This document shows, one piece after another, positions 26,214 to 33,427 of a DNA stretch of 33,489 nucleotides; position 1 is the stretch's first letter; every line of letters starts with the position of its first letter. A model generated the notes under the pieces. It saw only the letters and a list, made by a program, of their open reading frames with translations. It had not been told where the DNA came from and made no database searches. Source of the stretch: Acidobacteriota bacterium (GTDB taxonomy: Bacteria > Acidobacteriota > Thermoanaerobaculia > UBA5066). The DNA is taken from positions 1-33,489 of the forward strand of contig JARXKK010000024.1 in the NCBI GenBank assembly GCA_030278895.1, in the 5' to 3' direction. The position numbers and the translations under genes were made by a program.

Positions 26214-26243
26214 TTTATAACATGACATAAAATCGCGTTGCAA
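26214..26243 (-). promoter_or_regulatory. Candidate icd promoter with overlapping palindrome
   Basis: On the minus strand, TTGCAA (-35, at 26243-26238) and TATAAA (-10, at 26219-26214) are separated by 18 bases. The -10 and spacer overlap an imperfect 16-base palindrome TTATAACATGACATAA (26215-26230; 12 of 16 bases symmetric). The sequence is strikingly AT-rich for this window. Confidence 0.45.
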
Positions 26244-26251
26244 GAGGGCCC

Positions 26252-26581
26252 ATGAAAAAATCCCCCGGTCGCCCGGTCGCCCAGGAGCCGGCGGCCTGGA
26301 CGTTCCTGACGAACCACGCCCACGTCCTGCTCTGCGTCGCCGGGGAGCCGGACGTCAGGATGCGGGACCTCGCGGTCCGCGTGGGGATCACGGAGCGGGC
26401 CGTGCAGCGCATCCTCGGCGAATTGGAGGCCGCGGGCTACGTGCGCCGCGAACGCACGGGACGCCGGAACCGCTACGACGTGCGGGCCGACCTGCCGCTC
26501 CGCCACCCGGTCGAGCGCCACAACAAGGTGGCCGCGCTTCTCGATCTGCGGAAAAGCGGGCCGGACTCCCGCCGGCCCTAG
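26252..26581 (+). CDS. Winged-helix (MarR-like) transcriptional regulator
   Basis: 109 residues, mostly one winged helix-turn-helix. HVLLCVAGEPDVRMRDLAVRVGITERAVQRILGELEAAGYVRRERTGRRNRYDVR contains the recognition helix (RAVQRILGELEAAG) and wing. No ligand domain is evident beyond short flanks, so it may act as a simple dimeric DNA-binding protein. A GAGGG site lies just before the ATG. Its position divergent from icd, with two palindromes between, suggests that it regulates icd, itself or both. It converges on egtD with a single base between stop codons. Confidence 0.82.
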   Translation: MKKSPGRPVAQEPAAWTFLTNHAHVLLCVAGEPDVRMRDLAVRVGITERAVQRILGELEAAGYVRRERTGRRNRYDVRADLPLRHPVERHNKVAALLDLRKSGPDSRRP

Positions 26582-26582
26582 G

Positions 26583-27524
26583 CTAGATGTCGATTGCGCG
26601 GCAGAGGGTAAGGGCGAACCGGGCGTCGCCGTCGATCCACTGACGCTCGCGGCGAAAACCGGCCGCGAGGGCGAGGCTCTCCACGTCCGGAAGTTCGTAC
26701 TTGTACGAGCTTTCCGTGAAGATCGTCTCGCCCGCCGCGAAATCGGCCACGACGCCCGCACGCGGGATCGCGACCCTCTGCCTCACGAGGCTCACGAGGT
26801 GCATCTCCACGCGGCGCAGGTCCGCGTTCCACACGGCGCGGTGTTCCCAGGCCGCGAGATCGAAGTCGGCGCCAAGCTCGCGATTCAGGCGGAGGAGGAC
26901 GTTGCGGTTGAAGACCGCCGTCAGGCCGAGCGGATCGTCGTAGGCCTCGAGGAGTGTCCGCTCCGGCTTCACGAGATCGACCCCGAGGAGGAGCGCGTCG
27001 CCCGGACGGAGCCGCCGGCGGACGCTGGCGAGGAAACGCTCCGCATCGTGCGGATCGAAGTTCCCGATGTTCGACCCGAGGAAAAGGACGAGGCATTCTC
27101 CGCGTCCGCGCGGCGGGTGTGTTGCTTCGAGGAGACCCTTCTCGTAAGTCGCGTGGTGCCCCCGGGCTTTCGCGCCGGGGATCTTCGCGAGGCGCTGGAG
27201 CGAGTCCGCGAGCGCCGCGGCCGAGAGGTCGACGACATGAACGACCGTGGTCTTCCGGCGCGCGCGCAGGGCCTCGATGACGAGGGCGATCTTCTCGCCG
27301 CTGCCCGAGCCCAGCTCGACGACGCGGACCGGCCCCGTCAGAGCGCCCGCCACCGCCGGAGCCGCCCGCCGAAGAAGGCGCTTCTCGGCCTTGGTGATCC
27401 GGTACCACGGGAGCTGTCCGATCGCTTCGAAGAGGCGTGAGCCGAGCGCGTCGTAGAAGTACTTCGGCGGTAGCGAGCGCGGCCTCCCCGCGAACCCGGC
27501 CTTCACGTCCCGGGCGAGGCTCAT
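26583..27524 (-). CDS. egtD: L-histidine N-alpha-methyltransferase EgtD
   Basis: Trimethylates histidine with SAM to give hercynine, the first step of ergothioneine synthesis. 313 residues: KYFYDALGSRLFEAIGQLPWYRITKAE at the N-terminus (a family signature), the SAM site VVELGSGSGEKI (about 68-79), and LFLGSNIGNF containing the Asn expected to hold the histidine substrate. The end, ESSYKYELPDVESLALAAGF, has the conserved E-x-S-x-K-Y segment. The start overlaps the egtB stop by 4 bases (ATGA), so the two are co-translated. The tracked ORF extends upstream to 28766 in the shadow frame of egtB. Confidence 0.95.
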   Translation of the reverse strand: MSLARDVKAGFAGRPRSLPPKYFYDALGSRLFEAIGQLPWYRITKAEKRLLRRAAPAVAGALTGPVRVVELGSGSGEKIALVIEALRARRKTTVVHVVDLSAAALADSLQRLAKIPGAKARGHHATYEKGLLEATHPPRGRGECLVLFLGSNIGNFDPHDAERFLASVRRRLRPGDALLLGVDLVKPERTLLEAYDDPLGLTAVFNRNVLLRLNRELGADFDLAAWEHRAVWNADLRRVEMHLVSLVRQRVAIPRAGVVADFAAGETIFTESSYKYELPDVESLALAAGFRRERQWIDGDARFALTLCRAIDI

Positions 27525-28828
27525 GGCCGCACGCACCGGAATTTCGCGTAGACGTATGGGTAGCGCGCCTGGAACCAGTTCCGGAGCGTTCGGCGGACGA
27601 GCGCGACGGGCGTCGCCGGAGACGCGCCCTTGAGAACAAAATGCCGCCCGTCGAAGAAGTCGGCCGAGTAGCGGGGGTACGAGGCCATGGGAGCGAAGCC
27701 GCCGAATCCCGCGAACGGCGTGGACGTCCATTCCCACCCGTTCCCGACGAGCTCGTGCACGCCCCAGGCGCTCGCGCCTTCGGGCCGGGAGCCGGCGGGC
27801 ACGGGGTCGTTGCGCTCGCCGCCGAAGTTCCCGTGGGCCGCCGTGGGCGCCGCGTCGCCCCACGGGAACGCGCGCTCCCTCCCCTCCGGCGTTCCGAACG
27901 CGGCGCGGTGGAACTCGGCTTCCGTCGGGAGGCGCCTCTTGCACCACCGCGCGTAGGCCGACGCCTCGGCATGGCTCACCCAGACGGGCCACGCCGGGGG
28001 CAGCGGAACGAGGCCGAACTGCCCGGCCCAGAGCCAGGCGCGGCCTTCTCTCCGCCAGAAGGATGGACACGTGACGCCGCTCTCGGAGAGCCACTCCGCG
28101 TCGCCGGCCTGCCAGAAGGAGGGATCGGCATAGCCGCCCGCCTCGACGAAATCGAGAAACTGCTCGTTCGTGACGGGCGCCGCGTCGATCGTGAACGCCG
28201 GAACGGACCGGCAGCTCTTCGGGAACTCGTTGTCCCAGCCGAACGGAATCTCGTCGCGGCCCGCGCCGAGCGTCGCGACGCCCGCGGGGACGCGGACGAC
28301 CGGCTCCCGGCGGGTGGGACCCGACGTCTCGAGAGGCGGCGACGCCGCAGGGGCGCGCTTTTCCGAATAGGGGAGGCGGTGGAGCATGTAGCGCAAGGTC
28401 TCCTGGTGCATCGGCTCGTGCTCGAGCACGGTGAAGACGGCCTCCCGAAACTCCTCGCCCGCGAGCGTCTCCGAGGCGAGTGCCTCCTCGACGGCGGTGT
28501 CGGCGCGCCGGACATACGCGGACACGTCCCTGCGTGAAGGCCAGCGCCCTTCCGGCTGCGCGCCACCCTCGGCGGGCGGGTCGATGCCGCGCTCGAACAG
28601 GAGCTCGAGCGACGCGTCGATTCCCGGCCGGCCGAGCGCTCCCTTGAGGAGCGTGTTCACGCCGAACGCCGCAAGATGGCCTTCGTAGAAGACGAACGGA
28701 TGGCGCAGGGCGATCGGGCGCGCTTCGTACGCGCCTGGCGCCAGCGTCTCGTCGAAGAAGCGCCATGTTGACGCCCGCGTCGCGCTCCAGCGCCCGAGGA
28801 CTTCTTCCATCCCTGCATTCTCCGACAT
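27521..28828 (-). CDS. egtB: EgtB-type non-haem iron sulfoxide synthase
   Basis: Joins hercynine to a thiol donor using O2, making the C-S bond of ergothioneine. 435 residues in two domains: an N-terminal DinB-like bundle with iron ligands His51 (FVFYEGHLAAF), His137 and His141 (LEHEPMHQETL), at spacings like those of mycobacterial EgtB; and a C-terminal FGE/sulfatase-modifying-like fold (RVPAGVATLGAG, FPWGDAAPTAAHGNFGG, VHELVGNGWEWTSTPF). The start chosen is ATG 28828; the frame runs on in the track only because no stop intervenes. It is upstream of, and overlaps, egtD. No egtA, egtC or egtE is present, so the sulfur donor may be free cysteine or gamma-glutamylcysteine. The ribosome site is weak. 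Confidence 0.93.
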   Translation of the reverse strand: MSENAGMEEVLGRWSATRASTWRFFDETLAPGAYEARPIALRHPFVFYEGHLAAFGVNTLLKGALGRPGIDASLELLFERGIDPPAEGGAQPEGRWPSRRDVSAYVRRADTAVEEALASETLAGEEFREAVFTVLEHEPMHQETLRYMLHRLPYSEKRAPAASPPLETSGPTRREPVVRVPAGVATLGAGRDEIPFGWDNEFPKSCRSVPAFTIDAAPVTNEQFLDFVEAGGYADPSFWQAGDAEWLSESGVTCPSFWRREGRAWLWAGQFGLVPLPPAWPVWVSHAEASAYARWCKRRLPTEAEFHRAAFGTPEGRERAFPWGDAAPTAAHGNFGGERNDPVPAGSRPEGASAWGVHELVGNGWEWTSTPFAGFGGFAPMASYPRYSADFFDGRHFVLKGASPATPVALVRRTLRNWFQARYPYVYAKFRCVRP

Positions 28829-28893
28829 GACCGCCCCGCCGGCCGCTCGGGGTCTCGGCCTACGCTTCGATGATCGACAAACTCTGCTCTCCT

Positions 28894-28927
28894 GTGTCTG
28901 ACACCGTGCCGGGCACAGTGCTGACAC
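28894..28927. repeat. Imperfect palindromic repeat (GTGTCTGACACCGTGCC type)
   Basis: GTGTCTGACACCGTGCC is followed by its near inverse GGGCACAGTGCTGACAC. The arms pair over about 16 bases with a bulge. It lies in the 228-base intergenic stretch between egtB and the peptidase-like gene. The layout is like a REP/BIME-type dispersed palindrome; only one copy is seen in this window. It could also act as a structural or regulatory hairpin. Confidence 0.6.
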
Positions 28928-29001
28928 ACCGAGCCGGTTTGGCGACCGAACTAAGTAGCGTGTTTCCAATGGTATTCGGGCTCGCTCTCGAGGCTGGCAG
29001 C

Positions 29002-29017
29002 GGTCCTCGGGTTGCAA
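29002..29017 (+). promoter_or_regulatory. Weak sigma-54-like promoter candidate
   Basis: GG (29002-29003), ten bases, then GC (29014-29015) within TTGCA gives the invariant -24/-12 spacing, but the -24 half poorly matches TGGCAC. It would start transcription about 30 bases before the ATG at 29057. Offered with low certainty. Confidence 0.25.
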
Positions 29018-29056
29018 CGTGTCTCGCAGCGGGAACTCTCGCCAAGAGACACGCAC

Positions 29057-31780
29057 ATGAAGACTTCTTTCCGCCTCCTCGCACTTGCCACCGCCGTTCT
29101 GGCCACGGGATCCGTCCAGACGGCGCGGGCTCAGGTGGTCCCGGGCGGCTCCCCCCTGCTCCGCGACGCGCAGGCCGGAGAAGTCTGGATCACGCAGCCG
29201 ACTCTTGCCGGCGCCCCCCTGATCCAGGCGCGAGGTTCCCGGCAGGCATTCGTCGCCGACACGACGCCGCCGAGCGCTCCCGGCAGTCTCGTCGCCGGTA
29301 CCTCGGGCCTGTTCCTGGTCGAGGCGACGTGGACCGACGCCGTCGACGCCGAGTCCGGAATCCATGACTACGCATTCGCGGTGGGAACGGGAACGGGGCC
29401 GGAAACCGAAGCCAACGTCAAGGCGTGGCAGTCGAACGGCCCCGGGAAGAAAGTGAAAATCAACCTCGCGCTCACGCAGGGGACGACGTACTTCTTCAGC
29501 GTGCGTGCCACGAACGGTGCCGGCTTGTCGAGCTCCGTGGTGCGCAGCGCTCCTCTGGCGGCAGCGCCCCGGATCTACGGAGAGACCGGGAACCGGATTT
29601 CCTACACGATCGCTTCTGCCGGGCTCGCCGCCGACGGCACCCCGACGGCGAGCTGGCCGGCCGAGAAGGCCGCTGCGCTCAGCGCCTTCATGGATCAGAT
29701 GCTCCCCGTTCTCCACGACCTTTACGGGCCACCGGCCACGAACTACACGGTCAGCCTCCTCCGCGACCTGAGATACACGGCGTCGGCCGTCTTCTTTCCT
29801 TCCACCGACGAAATCCATGCCGGCGACAACATTACGTACCAGCTGCTCACCCACGAGCTCGTGCATGCCTTCCGGCGCGACCAGATCCTGAGCAGCGATT
29901 CGAGGTGGCAGTTCGATCCGACGCTGAGCGGGTTCGAAGAGGGCTTCGCCCAGGCCGTGTCCTACGAGGCGATGACCGAGTTCGCGCGCCGATATCCGTC
30001 GTTCGGGCTCACGCAGCAGGTCTACCAGTCCAGCAACGAGTGGGACTACGACTTCCAGAACGTCCCCGAGCTCCGGACGCGCGACTTCTGGAGCGATTCC
30101 GGCGGAATGCTTCTTTACTGGACCCGATACGAGATGGCCTCCGCCGCGATCGCCAAGGTTGAAAGGGAGCATCCGGGCTTCCATCGGGCGTTCAACGCCG
30201 AGTATTTCCGCCGCCTCAGCACGGACCCTCACCTCACCCCGTCGCGCGACCTCGTCACGGACATCATCCGTACGGTTGCACCGACGATCGAGGGGCGACC
30301 CGCGTTGCAGTGGATCGACCAGCAGAATGTCTTCGACTGCGCCGACCACCCGGGCAAGAAGGTCTGGCTTTCGACCCAGCACTATCCCGCGCCCGCGGAC
30401 TACTTCATCTTCAACCGCATCTTCTTTTACGAGACGTTCCCCAACGGTTCGGACTGGTCCGCCCCGAACCCGGCCGGCGGGTACGACTACTACCGCCTCA
30501 ACGGCTCGTCCGGGACGGCCACCTTCCGCGCGAGCAGCGGTTCCGTCGTCTGGCAGACGGCGCTGACGATCTCGCCTACGGAAAACCCGCCCGTGTACTA
30601 CGGATTCGGCAACGAAAGCGTGAACCTCACGACGCAATCCACGAATCTTCCCTGGCCGGGCGGCGATTCTTCCCGGTACGCCACGAACCTCGTTCCCTTC
30701 GACCTTTACCGGTTGAACGTCCAGTTGACGTCGGGGACGACCGTCACGAGCGATTCCTATCGGGTCATCGGCGCGGCCATTCGCAATACGAAGGGAATTT
30801 TCGGCGGGATCGTCGGCGCGAACGGCGGGACCATCTCTCTGAACCACAGGAGCCACCCGGCCGAGCCTCCCGTGCCTGTGGTGAACGGCGTGTTCCAGGC
30901 GGCGCCTTCCTGGGCAAGTCAGCCGCACCCCGAGACGGCGTCACTCGACACCGACCCGGGCATCGTCGATGTAACTTACGTCGACGCGACCGGAGTCACG
31001 TACACCGACGTGCGCGTGATCGGGTACGGAAGCGTGCACGGCAACCAGACGTTTCTCTTCGATGTGGCCCGCATGAGCAGCGCGTCCCAACGGCCGGTCT
31101 CGATCGTGTCGCAGCCGTCGAGCCGGGCGGCGACGGCCGGACAGAGCGTCCAGTTCGCGGTCGTGGCGACGGGAGCGCCGGCCCCCGTGTATCAGTGGCA
31201 GGTCTCGACCAATGCGGGCTCGACGTGGACGAACCTGGCCGACGGCGCCCCATATGCGGGCGCGCGGACGCCCGTGCTCGCGCTCGCCAGCGTGACTCTC
31301 GGAATGAACGCAAGGCAGTACCGCGCCGTGGCGACGAACGCGCTCGGCGGAGCGGTGAGTTCGGCGGCGGCGCTGGGCGTGTCGCCGTCCGGGCAGAGCG
31401 CCACGTCCTTTTACCCGCTCAGCGCCTGCCGCGCCTTCGACAGCCGCAACACCAGCGGTCCGGACGCGGCCGCGCCCGCCCTCGCCGCCGGCGTCTCGCG
31501 CGTCTTCCCGCTCGGAGGGCGATGCGGAATCCCGGCGACGGCGGCGGCCGTGTCCGTCAACGTGACCGTCACGCAGCCGACGGCCGCCGGTTCCCTCGTC
31601 CTCTACCCCGGAGACGAGCCTGTGCCCGTGGCGAGCACGGTTTCGTTTCGGGCGGGACAGACACGGGCGAACAACGCGATCATCAAGATCGCGGGAGACG
31701 GGAGCGGCACGCTGGGAATTTCCAATGGCGCGCCCGGGGCCGTTCAGTTCATCGTCGACGTGAACGGCTATTTCGAGTGA
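29057..31780 (+). CDS. Secreted modular metallopeptidase-like protein (Fn3, HExxH, Ig-like, C-terminal VNGYF-ending domain)
   Basis: 907 residues. Signal peptide MKTSFRLLALATAVLATGSVQTARA; a fibronectin-III-like domain (about 70-170: SAPGSLVAGTSGLFLVEATWTD...); a gluzincin-like core with HELVH (His266, Glu267, His270) and downstream Glu294/295 in FEEGFAQAVSY as the probable third ligand; then a beta-rich region (about 480-680), an Ig-like domain (about 685-785) and a C-terminal domain of about 115 residues (FYPLSACRAFDSRN...GGRCGIPATAAAVSVNVTV...FIVDVNGYFE) found at the ends of many secreted bacterial proteins. Zinc peptidase activity is inferred from motif only. The start at 29057 supplies the signal peptide. 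It ends exactly where the regulator gene's stop begins. Confidence 0.85.
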   Translation: MKTSFRLLALATAVLATGSVQTARAQVVPGGSPLLRDAQAGEVWITQPTLAGAPLIQARGSRQAFVADTTPPSAPGSLVAGTSGLFLVEATWTDAVDAESGIHDYAFAVGTGTGPETEANVKAWQSNGPGKKVKINLALTQGTTYFFSVRATNGAGLSSSVVRSAPLAAAPRIYGETGNRISYTIASAGLAADGTPTASWPAEKAAALSAFMDQMLPVLHDLYGPPATNYTVSLLRDLRYTASAVFFPSTDEIHAGDNITYQLLTHELVHAFRRDQILSSDSRWQFDPTLSGFEEGFAQAVSYEAMTEFARRYPSFGLTQQVYQSSNEWDYDFQNVPELRTRDFWSDSGGMLLYWTRYEMASAAIAKVEREHPGFHRAFNAEYFRRLSTDPHLTPSRDLVTDIIRTVAPTIEGRPALQWIDQQNVFDCADHPGKKVWLSTQHYPAPADYFIFNRIFFYETFPNGSDWSAPNPAGGYDYYRLNGSSGTATFRASSGSVVWQTALTISPTENPPVYYGFGNESVNLTTQSTNLPWPGGDSSRYATNLVPFDLYRLNVQLTSGTTVTSDSYRVIGAAIRNTKGIFGGIVGANGGTISLNHRSHPAEPPVPVVNGVFQAAPSWASQPHPETASLDTDPGIVDVTYVDATGVTYTDVRVIGYGSVHGNQTFLFDVARMSSASQRPVSIVSQPSSRAATAGQSVQFAVVATGAPAPVYQWQVSTNAGSTWTNLADGAPYAGARTPVLALASVTLGMNARQYRAVATNALGGAVSSAAALGVSPSGQSATSFYPLSACRAFDSRNTSGPDAAAPALAAGVSRVFPLGGRCGIPATAAAVSVNVTVTQPTAAGSLVLYPGDEPVPVASTVSFRAGQTRANNAIIKIAGDGSGTLGISNGAPGAVQFIVDVNGYFE

Positions 31781-33142
31781 TCACGGCGGTGCCTCCGGGT
31801 GACCCTTCCGGAGCAGCCGGTAGAGCGTCGAGCGGCTGATGCGAAGCTGACGCGCCGCTTCCACACGGTTGCCGCCCGTCCGGACGAGGGCCTCCTGGAG
31901 GCGCTCGGGCGTTACGGTGCGGACACCGTCGCCGCCGGCATCGACGTCGGGCTCGCCGGCCGCGTCGGCGCGGGCGAGAAGGAGAGGAAAGTCGTCGGCC
32001 ACGAGCTCGTCACGCGCCGAAAGTGCGCACGCCTGCTCGATCGCGTGCTTCAGCTCGCGGATGTTGCCGGGGAACGGATCGTGGAGGATGAGGTCCCGCG
32101 CGTCGGCGGAGAGCCGCCGGGGGTACTGGGACGGCTTCGAGAACATCCTCAGGAAGTGATCGGCGAGGAGGAGCTTGTCCTCTCCGCGGTCCCGGAGAGC
32201 CGGCACGAGGAGCGTGACGACGGCAAGCCGGTAATAGAGATCGTCGCGGAAGGTCTGCCCCCGGACGGCCGTCTCGATGTCGAGGTTCGTCGCGGCGAGG
32301 ATCCGAACGTCCACGGCGACATTTCGGTTGTCTCCGACGCGGCGAATCTGGAATTCCTCGAGGGCGCGGAGGACCTTGGCCTGGGCGGCCATCGGCATCG
32401 AGCCGATCTCGTCGAGAAGAAGCGTTCCGCCCTCGGCCTCCTCGAAAAGACCGCGCCGCGCGTTCGTGGCACCGCTGAAGGCTCCGCGCACGTGGCCGAA
32501 GAGCTCGCTCTCGATGAGGTCGTCCGGAATCGCGGCGCAATTGAGGGTGACGAACGGCTTGCCGGCTCGCGGGCCGAACGACGCGATGTACTTCGCGACG
32601 ACCTCCTTTCCCGTGCCCGTCTCCCCGCGGATCAGGACCGTGGACGAAAGCTCCGCGACCCGCTTCGCCTTTTCGAGCACGCTCTTCCATGCGGTGGAGT
32701 TGCCGATCGCGAAGTTCTGCGCCTTTTCGCGTTTCCAGATGCCGGACGCCGTCCGGGGGGCGACGTCGAGAGTGAGGCGCTTGACGACGTCGAGAAGGCT
32801 CTGGATCCTGAACGGCTTGACGAGGAAGTCGGTCGCGCCGGCCTTCATCGCCTCGATGGCGTCCGAAACGGCGGCCTGGCCCGAGATGATGATGAAGGGA
32901 ACGTTCGGAGCCTTGCCCCGCACTTCGAGGAGGAGGTCGATGCCCGAAAGGCCCGGGAGCATGAGGTCGCAGAAGATGAGGTCGTAGTCGGTGAAGATGG
33001 CCCGGTCGAGGAAGACCTGGGAGCCGGGGTATATATCGACCGTCGCGCCCACGCGGTCCAGAGTTGTGCGCATCAGCTCGCGCACCCCTTCGTCGTCGTC
33101 GACGACAGCGATCCGGAGTGTGCGAGGACCGAGGGGCGACAC
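31781..33142 (-). CDS. NtrC-family sigma-54-dependent response regulator
   Basis: 453 residues: a receiver (VVDDDEGVR, phosphoacceptor Asp59 in FCDLMLP, Lys109 in LVKPF), an AAA+ domain (Walker A GETGTGKE about 173-180, Walker B GTLLLDEIG about 239-247, and the sigma-54 contact loop GAFSGA, about 220-225), and a C-terminal Fis-type helix-turn-helix (GNRVEAARQLRISRSTLYRLLRK). It would remodel sigma-54 RNA polymerase at enhancer-linked promoters once phosphorylated. The usual loop is GAFTGA; here Thr is Ser. The GTG start has no clear ribosome site; a TACAAT (-10-like) lies only 8 bases upstream, so the leader may be very short. No sensor kinase is adjacent. Confidence 0.94.
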   Translation of the reverse strand: MSPLGPRTLRIAVVDDDEGVRELMRTTLDRVGATVDIYPGSQVFLDRAIFTDYDLIFCDLMLPGLSGIDLLLEVRGKAPNVPFIIISGQAAVSDAIEAMKAGATDFLVKPFRIQSLLDVVKRLTLDVAPRTASGIWKREKAQNFAIGNSTAWKSVLEKAKRVAELSSTVLIRGETGTGKEVVAKYIASFGPRAGKPFVTLNCAAIPDDLIESELFGHVRGAFSGATNARRGLFEEAEGGTLLLDEIGSMPMAAQAKVLRALEEFQIRRVGDNRNVAVDVRILAATNLDIETAVRGQTFRDDLYYRLAVVTLLVPALRDRGEDKLLLADHFLRMFSKPSQYPRRLSADARDLILHDPFPGNIRELKHAIEQACALSARDELVADDFPLLLARADAAGEPDVDAGGDGVRTVTPERLQEALVRTGGNRVEAARQLRISRSTLYRLLRKGHPEAPP

Positions 33143-33150
33143 GGCAACTC

Positions 33151-33156
33151 ATTGTA
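33151..33156 (-). promoter_or_regulatory. Candidate -10 element of the response-regulator gene
   Basis: TACAAT (five of six matches to consensus) on the minus strand ends 8 bases before the GTG start. If used, transcription would begin at or just before the start codon, giving an almost leaderless mRNA. No matching -35 was seen. Confidence 0.35.
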
Positions 33157-33196
33157 GCCGCTCGGTTCCACGTTTCTCTCAGGGAGCGCCCGGCTC

Positions 33197-33409
33197 TTAC
33201 CCGAGGGGGCCCGACGCGTCGTCGGGCACGAGGTGCGCTCCGTCCCTGCCGCAGCTCTCGCACGTGAAGCGGCGCGATCGGGACCAGCCGGGTTTCGCCT
33301 CTTCGGAAGAGGAAACGACTCCCGAGCACGCGGGGCATTCGAGAGGCCTCCCCAGCCGCCACGCCAGATAGAGGGACGCGGACTCCTGATCGTTGAAGGG
33401 TTCGCTCAT
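33197..33409 (-). CDS. Small zinc-ribbon protein, unknown function
   Basis: 70 residues with two CxxC pairs, CPAC (about 25-28) and CESC (about 50-53), the spacing of a zinc ribbon. The N-terminus SEPFNDQESASLYLAWRLGRPLECPAC is acidic and helical, the tail short. A GGGAG site precedes the ATG at 33409. It is upstream of the response-regulator gene on the same strand with 54 bases between and could be co-transcribed. No named family is recognised. Confidence 0.6.
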   Translation of the reverse strand: MSEPFNDQESASLYLAWRLGRPLECPACSGVVSSSEEAKPGWSRSRRFTCESCGRDGAHLVPDDASGPLG

Positions 33410-33427
33410 GGCTCCCTCATGCCTCCC

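Noticed and set aside
24580-26220. 546-aa plus-strand ORF across icd
   Set aside because: Shadow of icd; sequence is Arg/His/Asp-rich with no domain.
27525-28766. Upstream extension of the egtD ORF
   Set aside because: It is the out-of-frame shadow of egtB; the ATG at 27524 overlapping the egtB stop is the true start.
28829-30928. Upstream extension of the egtB ORF to 1135 aa
   Set aside because: Antisense to the secreted peptidase gene; conserved EgtB sequence begins only after 28828.
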